Program-made: the position numbers and the translations under genes | Part shown: positions 1 through 5,615 of the stretch, one piece after another | Numbering within the stretch: the stretch's first letter is position 1 | Layout of the letters: every line of letters starts with the position of its first letter | Assembly (NCBI GenBank): GCA_015486555.1 | Contig: WFRL01000032.1 | Coordinates: 1 to 9,092 of the forward strand | Reading direction: 5' to 3' | Length of the DNA: 9,092 nucleotides | Source: Candidatus Microgenomates bacterium | Lineage (GTDB): Bacteria > Patescibacteriota > Microgenomatia > JAADGY01 | Notes under the pieces: model-generated | Database searches by the model: none | The model's input: the letters and a program-made list of their open reading frames with translations, nothing else | What the model was told of the DNA's origin: nothing

Positions 1-959
1 ACCATCAGACTAACTTTATACTGCCAATGAAGCTTATTATACAATTTTACCAATTCAGAATAACCCCCTTGACTGGCGACCAGAAAAGGATAGGCAGCCG
101 AGACAAGATCGGCCCCCAACAACAATGCCTTGACCATATGGAGACCATTGCGGATGCCCCCAGAAGCGATTAGTATCCTGTCTTTGGGTTTAAACTGGGC
201 GATTTCCCTTACTAGGTCGGGGGCAGGATAGCCAAGATCATAAAATGGTTCTGCCCAATCGTCCTGGCGGCGTTTAGCCTCAATCTTTGCCCAATTGGTT
301 CCTCCTTTTCCGGCCACATCTATTCCATAAACACCCAAATCATAAAGCCTTTTGGCTGTTTGGGGATCGATGCCCACACCAACCTCTTTAACAATTAAGG
401 GAACACCAATTTTTTTAACAAGGATGCCTATCTTTTGGAGGAGGTTTTTGAAGTTTTTATGTCCCTCTGGCTGGATTAATTCTTGAAGACAGTTGAGGTG
501 AAGAACTAGGGCATCTGCTTCTAAGGCATCAACACAGCGGCGAGCTTCGTCGACCCCCCAACCATAGTTAAGCTGGACGGCGCCGAAGTTGGCCAAAAAA
601 CAAGCAGTTGGAGCTAGGCGGCGGAGGCGTTTAGCTTCGGCATCAAGGCTGTTTTCTACCATAACCCGTTGGCTGCCGATATTAAAAGCTAACTTCTTTT
701 CCTCGGCTAACTTAACCAAATTACTATTTAGTTGTCGAGTTCTTCGATCTATAGGAAAGGTTAGGGCTCCAATAATTAGAGGAAGAGAGAGAATCTTATT
801 AAGAAAAGTAGTTGTTGTTTGGAGAGAGTCGAAGTTCTTATTGGGGAGAGATTGATAATTAATAACAAGACTATCCCAAGGGTTAAGGGTGTCTTGATTA
901 CTAACATCTTGACTAATCTTCAAATGGGCCAATTTTCTCTTCTTGTTTTCCTTGGCCAT
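1..959 (-). CDS. fni: Type 2 isopentenyl-diphosphate delta-isomerase (IDI-2), 3' end cut by window edge
   Basis: FMN- and NAD(P)H-dependent cytoplasmic enzyme interconverting isopentenyl diphosphate and dimethylallyl diphosphate, the two isoprenoid building blocks. I translated it by hand from the ATG at 959, the only start after the in-frame TAA at 968-966. The family motifs appear in order: KRKLAHL near the N-terminus (RKxxH signature), GSQR at residues 95-98, HLNxxQExxQPEG at 154-166 (the Gln-Glu pair being the catalytic/metal-binding site of the family), KEVG at 191-194, GKGGT at 217-221 followed by NWAKIE, and SGGIR at 266-270 for phosphate binding. 319 residues are visible; the family is about 330-370 long, so only the last tens of residues are missing. 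The usual MTGG segment reads ALTFP at 65-69, an oddity. It follows the upstream gene by 18 nt with no Shine-Dalgarno site, so it is probably co-transcribed with it under the upstream riboswitch. Confidence 0.95.
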   Translation of the reverse strand, partial: MAKENKKRKLAHLKISQDVSNQDTLNPWDSLVINYQSLPNKNFDSLQTTTTFLNKILSLPLIIGALTFPIDRRTRQLNSNLVKLAEEKKLAFNIGSQRVMVENSLDAEAKRLRRLAPTACFLANFGAVQLNYGWGVDEARRCVDALEADALVLHLNCLQELIQPEGHKNFKNLLQKIGILVKKIGVPLIVKEVGVGIDPQTAKRLYDLGVYGIDVAGKGGTNWAKIEAKRRQDDWAEPFYDLGYPAPDLVREIAQFKPKDRILIASGGIRNGLHMVKALLLGADLVSAAYPFLVASQGGYSELVKLYNKLHWQYKVSLM

Positions 960-977
960 AAGATATTATAGACCATT

Positions 978-2054
978 CTATGGTGTCCATTGCTCTGGGC
1001 GGGATTTTTTCCTTCTTGGAGGAGAATAATGGGAACACCCCCTTTTTTTCTCTTCGTTGGAAAGAAGATTGGAGGCCAGAAGATTCATATGATAGAAAGG
1101 GTTGGTTGGATTTATTAGAGAACCTAGTCCCTGGCCGCAACTGCTAACTCGATTCATCAAGGTGTTATATTCTAAGAGAAATTTCTCTTCACTCATTCCT
1201 TGTTGTTGAAGTATATGTCTTAATACAGGCTCAACATAAAAATCAAGAAGGTGTTTAAGAAAACCAAGTTCGTTTGAGTACCTTTCTTCAAGAGGAAGAG
1301 TTCTAGAAGTGAAGTAGAACTCTTTCATTTCCTCCTCAAGAGCGCCGAATATTTGAGGGTATTGACTGCAAAGTTGGTAAATATCTATTCCAAAACCTGG
1401 CGGGGTAAAGTTAACTATTTGATTCATCTTTTCCACCCTTTCTCTTATTTGGAGAGGATTTAAATCGGTAGGAAAAGGACTCTGGAGGAATGAAGCTACC
1501 AAATTATTATCAATAGTAGTACGGCTAAGTTTTCCTGATTTTCCTAAAAGAGGAGCAAGCTCCTGAAGAGCATCTAATTGGGGGGTGGCTACAAAAGCAT
1601 AATTTAAAACCCCCTCCTCAGTCCTTAAAAAGATATTTACTCGGGCTTCTCCACTGTTTAAACCTAAACCTGGAGGGGAAACCCAAACAATATTCTGGTG
1701 TCCTTCCTCCAAGAGTTTAACTACTTGTTCCAAGCCGTATTTTTCTAGAACGAGCCGAGAAAGTTGTTCAGTTAACAGTTCTTTTTCCAAGGGAGAATTA
1801 TTAAGAGTTATTTGGGCTTTTTGAATAGCCCGTTTCATCGATTCTTGGATATCTAGACCAGTTTGTAAGTGAATAAGACGGCCCTTTTCTAGATAGTACT
1901 TGGTTCCATAGGTAGGAGCACCAATGGCTTCATTAAGGGTTTCCCAAATATTTAGGGTAAATAAAGAAAGACTCTGTCCTTTTTCTGTTTTTCCCCATAG
2001 AAGATAAGCCCCCTCCCCCTTAGTGACTCGCAATAATTGTTGTTCTTGTTCCAA
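978..2054 (-). CDS. Hypothetical protein, 358 aa, first gene of a riboswitch-led operon
   Basis: I do not recognise this family. The product looks soluble: no signal peptide or transmembrane segment, mixed helix and strand, acidic patches, and a basic tail (residues 335-352). Two similar motifs stand out, SPPGLGL at 126-132 and TPPGFGI at 217-223, about 90 residues apart, which could mark two related halves or loops. Residues 70-120 and 235-300 look helical, and there is a Gly-rich CGQGLGS at 306-312. The start is TTG at 2054; a stop lies in frame at 2075-2073 and no ATG or GTG falls between, so TTG is the best choice. Possible ribosome sites are GGGGAGA 11 nt upstream or AAGGAA 1 nt upstream, neither well spaced. 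It sits between a cobalamin riboswitch and the IDI-2 gene, so a role tied to isoprenoids or to B12 is possible but not shown. Confidence 0.82.
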   Translation of the reverse strand: MEQEQQLLRVTKGEGAYLLWGKTEKGQSLSLFTLNIWETLNEAIGAPTYGTKYYLEKGRLIHLQTGLDIQESMKRAIQKAQITLNNSPLEKELLTEQLSRLVLEKYGLEQVVKLLEEGHQNIVWVSPPGLGLNSGEARVNIFLRTEEGVLNYAFVATPQLDALQELAPLLGKSGKLSRTTIDNNLVASFLQSPFPTDLNPLQIRERVEKMNQIVNFTPPGFGIDIYQLCSQYPQIFGALEEEMKEFYFTSRTLPLEERYSNELGFLKHLLDFYVEPVLRHILQQQGMSEEKFLLEYNTLMNRVSSCGQGLGSLINPTNPFYHMNLLASNLLSNEEKKRGCSHYSPPRRKKSRPEQWTP

Positions 2055-2136
2055 ATTCCTTATCTTCTCCCCTCAGCAAGGATTGGGGAGAGAAACTCTA
2101 CCCGGATCAACCCTTGCTCGAGGGCCTCCGTTAATT
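2055..2136 (-). promoter_or_regulatory. Riboswitch expression platform with competing helices over the ribosome site
   Basis: This stretch links the aptamer to the TTG start. On the minus strand, TCTCCCC (2091-2085) can pair with GGGGAGA (2072-2066), closing a 12-nt loop and hiding the only strong purine-rich ribosome site. The loop bases AATCCTTGCT (2084-2075) can instead pair with AGCAAGGGTT (2118-2109), a 10-bp helix with one G-U, which would form a pseudoknot with, or an alternative to, the first helix. A short hairpin CCCT-CGAGCA-AGGG (2125-2112) also competes. No U-run follows any stem, so translational rather than transcriptional control is more likely. The pairings are seen in the sequence; the switching is inferred. 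Confidence 0.55.
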
Positions 2137-2230
2137 AACTTAGAAATCAAAGTTCCCGACTCGAGGATAACTCCTCTCACGGTTGCGGCACAGCTTGGGA
2201 TTTCCACCCAATTCCTTTGATTTCCAAGCC
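2137..2230 (-). promoter_or_regulatory. Cobalamin (B12) riboswitch aptamer, compact form
   Basis: On the minus strand the core reads AAAGGAATTGGGTGG, AAATCCCAAGCTG, then TGCCGCAACCGTGAG, and later GAGTCGGGAAC. This follows the cobalamin riboswitch consensus in order: GGGAA, P4 with GGTG and AAATCC, CTG, CCGCAAC, GTGA, and an AGTC-G-GA B12-box-like segment. The structure agrees. An outer helix pairs GGCTTGGAAATCAAAG (2230-2215) with CTTTGATTTCTAAGTT (2152-2137), 16 bp with three G-U pairs. P4 pairs TTGGG with CCCAA (2211-2207 with 2199-2195), and P6 is GAGGA/TCCTC (2176-2172 with 2167-2163). It lacks long peripheral arms, like the short class-II/environmental types. GGTTG (2112-2108) could reach CAACC in L5 as a kissing contact, which is weak. 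It lies between the promoter and the start codon of the 358-aa gene. Confidence 0.88.
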
Positions 2231-2248
2231 TAAAGTGTCAACAAGAAT

Positions 2249-2277
2249 ATAATACCTGTTCTGATAAGAATTGTAAA
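2249..2277 (-). promoter_or_regulatory. Sigma70-type promoter of the riboswitch operon
   Basis: On the minus strand, -35 TTTACA (2277-2272) and -10 TATTAT (2254-2249) are separated by exactly 17 nt; each differs from consensus at one base. Transcription would begin near 2242, about a dozen bases before the riboswitch outer helix at 2230, the expected layout. Confidence 0.65.
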
Positions 2278-2302
2278 TAGGAGAAGTCGGAACTTAGAAC
2301 TC

Positions 2303-2343
2303 AGTTTGTAAAGTTAGAAAGTTCATAAAGTTCGTAAAGTAAG
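2303..2343 (+). repeat. Degenerate 9-bp tandem repeat (AGTTCRTAA)
   Basis: Successive units are AGTTTGTAA, AGTTAGAA, AGTTCATAA, AGTTCGTAA and a partial AGTAAG. It is non-coding and lies just upstream of the riboswitch-operon promoter, before the dispersed hairpin repeats. Confidence 0.75.
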
Positions 2344-2356
2344 AACCTTTTTTTGA

Positions 2357-2395
2357 GTCATCCTGAGGAGCTACAGCGACGAAGAATCTAGCGAA
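2357..2395 (+). repeat. Dispersed hairpin repeat, copy 1 (subtype GAGGAGC)
   Basis: It begins GTCATCCTGAGGAGC and ends GAAGAATCTAGCG. It shares its middle (gctacagcgacgaa) with copy 4. Here the left arm ATCCT faces AGAAT, so the outer stem is imperfect, unlike most copies. The end is blurred by a following GAAGCGCA. Confidence 0.8.
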
Positions 2396-2432
2396 GCGCA
2401 AAGAACTTATATCCCACACTTGGGTTTATCCC

Positions 2433-2486
2433 CCTGCGCCTATCGGCTAGATTCTTCCCCTCCGCTTCGGAGGGTCAGAATGACCC
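2433..2486 (-). repeat. Dispersed hairpin repeat, copy 2 (GC-hairpin subtype)
   Basis: On the minus strand it runs from GGGTCATTCTGACC to AATCTAGCCGATAGGCGCAG. The centre is a 7-bp hairpin, CCCTCCG (2458-2464) with CGGAGGG (2468-2474), loop CTT. The outer arms ATTCT and AGAAT are complementary. It is the same subtype as copies 6 and 8. Confidence 0.85.
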
Positions 2487-2549
2487 GGGAGAAATAATTC
2501 CTCTTTTTAACTGTCATTTGTGAATGAGTTGGAAGGTACCTCTCTCCGC

Positions 2550-2571
2550 GTCATCCTGAACGAGCCGCAAG
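2550..2571 (+). repeat. Dispersed hairpin repeat, copy 3 (truncated)
   Basis: Only the left part remains, GTCATCCTGAACGAGC followed by CGCAAG. The AGGATCTAGC right part is absent and copy 4 starts 10 nt later, so this is a fragment of the AACGAG subtype (copies 5 and 7). Confidence 0.7.
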
Positions 2572-2581
2572 ACCCTCTTTT

Positions 2582-2626
2582 CGTATCATCCTGAGGAGCT
2601 ACAGCGACGAAGGATCTAGCCGAAGA
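2582..2626 (+). repeat. Dispersed hairpin repeat, copy 4 (subtype GAGGAGC)
   Basis: It reads CGTATCATCCTGAGGAGC through GAAGGATCTAGCCGAAGA. The arms ATCCT and AGGAT are fully complementary. It is nearly identical to copy 1 in the middle but keeps AGGAT where copy 1 has AGAAT. Confidence 0.85.
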
Positions 2627-2639
2627 CACACTTTTCCTC

Positions 2640-2693
2640 GTCATCCTGAACGAGCTGCCAGGCGAAGTGAAGGATCTAGCCGATAGGCACAGG
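2640..2693 (+). repeat. Dispersed hairpin repeat, copy 5 (subtype AACGAG)
   Basis: It runs from GTCATCCTGAACGAGC to AGGATCTAGCCGATAGGCAC and AGG. ATCCT and AGGAT pair. The tail CTAGCCGATAGGC matches copies 2 and 6, which belong to another subtype, so the tail is common to the whole family. Confidence 0.85.
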
Positions 2694-2702
2694 GAATTGG
2701 AA

Positions 2703-2728
2703 CTAGGAGCTAAGAGCTAGGAGCTAGG
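2703..2728 (+). repeat. Heptamer tandem repeat (CTAGGAG)
   Basis: The units are CTAGGAG, CTAAGAG, CTAGGAG and a partial CTAGG, a clean 7-bp period. The array is non-coding and begins 10 nt after copy 5 of the dispersed repeat. Confidence 0.85.
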
Positions 2729-2742
2729 TTAGAAAATAACAA

Positions 2743-2791
2743 ATCACAAATTCCAAGTAATCCAAACAAATTCCAAATATCAATTATTCAA
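2743..2791 (-). repeat. Degenerate heptamer array, minus orientation (TTGGAAT type)
   Basis: Read on the minus strand from 2791, the units are TTGAATAA, TTGATAT, TTGGAAT, TTGTTTG, GATTAC, TTGGAAT and TTGTGAT: mostly 7 bp and almost all starting TTG. It faces a similar array on the other strand at 2836-2910. The pair includes a perfect 12-bp inverted repeat, AAATTCCAAGTA (2748-2759) with TACTTGGAATTT (2894-2905). Confidence 0.75.
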
Positions 2792-2835
2792 ACATTTAAT
2801 CTTTTTTCTTTATATCACCCCTTTTTCCTTATTTG

Positions 2836-2910
2836 TTGATCATTGATCATTGGTTATTAGTTATTGTAAGTTGTTTGTATCCTTGGAATTTGGTACTTGG
2901 AATTTAAGTG
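2836..2910 (+). repeat. Degenerate heptamer array, plus orientation (TTGGAAT/TTGATCA type)
   Basis: From 2836 the units are TTGATCA, TTGATCA, TTGGTTA, TTAGTTA, TTGTAAG, TTGTTTG, a 5-nt slip (TATCC), then TTGGAAT, TTGGTAC, TTGGAAT, TTAAGTG. It ends 50 bp before the ATPase gene, so that gene's promoter must lie in or beside it. GATAAT at 2943-2948 is a possible -10, but I see no good -35 in line with it. Confidence 0.75.
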
Positions 2911-2960
2911 CCAAGTTCCAATCGGTTTGCTAATCAAGAATGGATAATTTAAAATGAGAT

Positions 2961-5297
2961 ATGCTTCAAGATTTCTTAAACACCCTTATTCTCAGATTAA
3001 CTACCCTTACTATTAGCCTTTTTGCCTTCCTTTTTTTCTTTAGCGTTTTGCTGGTTTTAATTTGGTTTTTTTTCCTTTGGTTAAAGTACCGCCGTCGAGA
3101 GGAACGGTCCCTCTCCATGGTAACTTTTGAGGTGCTGGTGCCCAAAGACAACGAGATAAAAATAGATGCGGCCGAACAGATGTTTTCTTCCTTTGCCTCC
3201 CTTTACCACCCCCATTGGTGGACCCGTTTTTTTAAGCACCCTCGCCACCTAACTCTCGAGTTAGTGGCTACTAAAGAGAATATTGGTTTCTATATTAGTG
3301 TTCCTGAAGATGACTTTCAGTTAGTAGAGAAACAAATCTATGGAGCTTATCCGGAAGCCCTTATTAAAGTTGTTGAGGATCACAATATCTTTACTAGAGA
3401 CGGTTATGTAGCCTTTACTGCCTTAAAAACAAAAAATGCTCCTTTCTGGCCGCTAAAAACTTACAAAGAAATGGCCACCGACAGTATTGCTCCTATCACC
3501 TCAGCCATGGCTAAGATGACGGAAAGGGAAGGATCTATTTTTCAGATAGTTTTAACCCCTGCCTCGGGGCGTTGGCAGAAACAGGGAAAGAGCTGGATAG
3601 CTCATAAGAAGAAAGAGGAATCTGACCCCAAAAAGGCAAACTATAATATCGACCCCAAAACTTATGATGCAGTTGAAAACAAGTGTTCTAAGCCTGGTTT
3701 TGTAACTGACCTTCGTTTGGTAGTAGTTTCCCCTCAGAAGGAGCGGGCCGAGGCCCATCTTAAAGAAATTGTGGCTGCATTTTCCCAGTTTCAGTCGGCC
3801 TATAATACCCTGATTAGCAAAAAAATTTGGTTTAAAAAAATGTTTATGCTTGATGTTATTTATCGTTATCTGCCGCTTTTTGGGCGGACCTCTATTCTAT
3901 CAACTGATGAATTAGCCAGTATCTTTCATTTTCCCAACAAAACAGTAGAAACTCCTTTTATTCACTGGTTAATGGCTAAAAGGGCTCCAGCCCCAGCCCA
4001 AATTCCAACCAGTGGTCTTTTCTTGGGTTACAATGACTTCCGCGGCATCCGCCGGCCGGTCTATATCCAAGATAAGGACCGTAGTCGCCATATGTATATT
4101 ATCGGGAAAACAGGGACAGGAAAATCTCAATTTCTCTTAGATATGATGCTTCAAGACATCAAGGCGGGTAAGGGTATTTGTTTTATTGATCCTCATGATA
4201 CTATTGACATTCTCTTAGAATTAATTCCTCCTAACCGGGCTGAGGATGTAATTCTCTTCGATCCTTCTAATCTTGATCGACCAATGGGTCTCAACCTTCT
4301 GGAATATAAAACAGAAGACCAAAAACAATTTATTGCCTCAGCCATTATTAATATGATGTATAAACTTTTTGATCCTCATAAAACAGGGATTGTTGGTCCA
4401 CGTTTTGAACATGCTGTTCGCAACGCCATCTTAACAGTCACTGCCGAGCCGGGAGCTTCTTTTGTTGAGGTGGTTCGGGTATTGACTGATGATAACTATA
4501 TGAGGTCTCTTCTTCCCAAAGTAAAGAATCCTATGGTTCGGCGTTACTGGACTGATCAGATAGCTAAAACCTCTGACTTTCACAAGTCAGAAGTTCTTGA
4601 TTATATAGTTTCTAAATTTGGCCGCTTTGTCACTAACCCAATGATGCGGAATATTATAGGCCAGTCAAAAAGTGCTTTTGATTTTCGCAAGGTTATGGAT
4701 GAGGGGAAGATTCTCTTAATTAGTTTGGCTAAGGGGAAGATTGGTGAGGAGAATTCGAGCTTTTTAGGTTTGGTTTTGGTTCCTCGTATCTTAATGGCTG
4801 CTATGAGTCGCCAAGATGTGCCTGAGGAACAACGGCGGGATTTTTATCTCTATGTAGATGAGTTCCAGAACTTTGCCACTCCTGACTTCGCTCAGATTCT
4901 TTCTGAGGCTAGAAAATATCATCTCAACCTGTCGGTAGCTAACCAATTTATCAGTCAGATGGAGGATGAGGTTAAAAATGCTGTCTTTGGTAATGTTGGT
5001 ACTCTTATTTCTTTCCGGGTAGGAGTAACTGATGCTAATTATCTCCAAAATGAGTTTGCTCCAGTTTTTAGTCAAACTGACCTTTTAAATATTGAGAAAT
5101 ATCATGCCTACATTAAGACAATTTATAACAACGAACCTCTGCCAGCTTTTTCTTTAGATCTGACTAAAGATATGAGTGTTCAAGAAAGGATAAGAAATCC
5201 AAAAGTTGCTGAGATGATTCGCCAACTTTCTCGGTTGAAGTATGGCCGGGATCGCTACGAAGTTGAGCGTGAAATAGCCCAAAGGGCTAGGTTATGA
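2961..5297 (+). CDS. Membrane-anchored VirD4/TraG/HerA-type P-loop ATPase (DNA-translocase-like)
   Basis: An inner-membrane ATPase of the type IV coupling-protein/FtsK-HerA superfamily, expected to move DNA (or load a substrate) using ATP. A hydrophobic stretch at about residues 13-42 is followed by the positive KYRRREER, which anchors it facing the cytoplasm. Residues 50-340 form an N-terminal region seen in CPR homologues, with ISVPEDDF and YPEA motifs. The ATPase core has Walker A GKTGTGKS at 382-389, FIDPHD at 408-413, Walker B LYVDEFQNF at 630-638 with catalytic DE, and the ANQ sensor-like motif at 660-662. The length, 778 aa, suits a full protein. The ATG at 2961 has no clear Shine-Dalgarno site; an out-of-frame ATG at 2954 was dismissed. 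No relaxase or other conjugation gene is visible, so a conjugative role is unproven. Its stop overlaps the next start by 4 bp (ATGA). Confidence 0.9.
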   Translation: MLQDFLNTLILRLTTLTISLFAFLFFFSVLLVLIWFFFLWLKYRRREERSLSMVTFEVLVPKDNEIKIDAAEQMFSSFASLYHPHWWTRFFKHPRHLTLELVATKENIGFYISVPEDDFQLVEKQIYGAYPEALIKVVEDHNIFTRDGYVAFTALKTKNAPFWPLKTYKEMATDSIAPITSAMAKMTEREGSIFQIVLTPASGRWQKQGKSWIAHKKKEESDPKKANYNIDPKTYDAVENKCSKPGFVTDLRLVVVSPQKERAEAHLKEIVAAFSQFQSAYNTLISKKIWFKKMFMLDVIYRYLPLFGRTSILSTDELASIFHFPNKTVETPFIHWLMAKRAPAPAQIPTSGLFLGYNDFRGIRRPVYIQDKDRSRHMYIIGKTGTGKSQFLLDMMLQDIKAGKGICFIDPHDTIDILLELIPPNRAEDVILFDPSNLDRPMGLNLLEYKTEDQKQFIASAIINMMYKLFDPHKTGIVGPRFEHAVRNAILTVTAEPGASFVEVVRVLTDDNYMRSLLPKVKNPMVRRYWTDQIAKTSDFHKSEVLDYIVSKFGRFVTNPMMRNIIGQSKSAFDFRKVMDEGKILLISLAKGKIGEENSSFLGLVLVPRILMAAMSRQDVPEEQRRDFYLYVDEFQNFATPDFAQILSEARKYHLNLSVANQFISQMEDEVKNAVFGNVGTLISFRVGVTDANYLQNEFAPVFSQTDLLNIEKYHAYIKTIYNNEPLPAFSLDLTKDMSVQERIRNPKVAEMIRQLSRLKYGRDRYEVEREIAQRARL

Positions 5298-5614
5298 AAG
5301 TAGAATATAATTTGCCTCAGTGGTTGCTTTGGGCTTTTAATATTTTTCTTTTGTTTTTAATTTTTCATCAATTAAAAGTTACCTGGCAAGAATATCAAAT
5401 TTATTTGAGTGGTAAGGGTGTGATTAAAGAAGTTGGTAAGCTAGTTGAAGATAATCGGAGGTTACAACGAAATCTTCAAAAGGTTAATGATCCAACTCAA
5501 CTGGAGGTGAGGGCCAGAGAAAAGTTACTCTTAGGGCCGGCCAGGGAAAAACTTTATTTAATTGAGAAAGAAATTTATCAACCTCCTCCCTTAAAAGAGA
5601 TAGTGATTAGGTAA
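5294..5614 (+). CDS. FtsB/DivIC-like septum formation initiator protein
   Basis: A small bitopic membrane protein of the FtsB/DivIC (septum formation initiator) type, which in other bacteria forms a complex with FtsL and FtsQ/DivIB to start septal wall synthesis. At 106 aa it has the family's usual length. It has a short cytoplasmic start, a transmembrane helix at about residues 10-27, a coiled coil at about 44-64 (EVGKLVEDNRRLQRNL), then the typical DPxxLExxAREKLLLGPxxEKLYLI pattern at 66-90. The ATG overlaps the ATPase stop codon as ATGA, so translation is probably coupled and the two proteins made together. Division genes usually cluster with cell-wall genes, so pairing with a DNA-translocase-like ATPase is notable. 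It ends 1 bp from the convergent DUF4012 gene, with no terminator hairpin plus U-run visible between them. Confidence 0.86.
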   Translation: MKVEYNLPQWLLWAFNIFLLFLIFHQLKVTWQEYQIYLSGKGVIKEVGKLVEDNRRLQRNLQKVNDPTQLEVRAREKLLLGPAREKLYLIEKEIYQPPPLKEIVIR

Positions 5615-5615
5615 G

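Noticed and set aside
589..855. Plus-strand open frame of 88 codons, basic N-terminus
   Set aside because: It lies wholly inside the IDI-2 gene on the other strand, whose motifs are clear; composition is that of an antisense shadow.
913..1140. Minus-strand 75-codon frame bridging the 358-aa gene and IDI-2
   Set aside because: It overlaps both real genes in another frame and has no recognisable features.
2023..2220. Plus-strand 65-codon frame
   Set aside because: It coincides with the riboswitch and leader on the other strand; the reading frame is incidental.
2236..2241. TTGACA on the minus strand as a -35 box
   Set aside because: A -10 at 17 nt would be AAAGGA, inside the riboswitch; the TTTACA/TATTAT pair upstream is correctly spaced and keeps the aptamer intact in the transcript.
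2458..2474. GC-rich hairpin as a Rho-independent terminator
   Set aside because: No T-run follows on either strand, and the hairpin is the central module of a dispersed repeat.
2357..2693. Possible CRISPR array from five similar repeats
   Set aside because: The copies differ in orientation, length and spacing, the spacers are not uniform, and no cas gene is near.
5294..5297. TGA recoded as glycine (Gracilibacteria-type code)
   Set aside because: Reading through gives only Lys then TAG, while the ATGA overlap with a convincing FtsB-like gene fits TGA as a true stop; no in-frame TGA interrupts the genes.
2961..5297. Conjugation (T4SS) locus
   Set aside because: Only the coupling-type ATPase is present; no relaxase, VirB4, pilin or oriT-like site was seen in the window.
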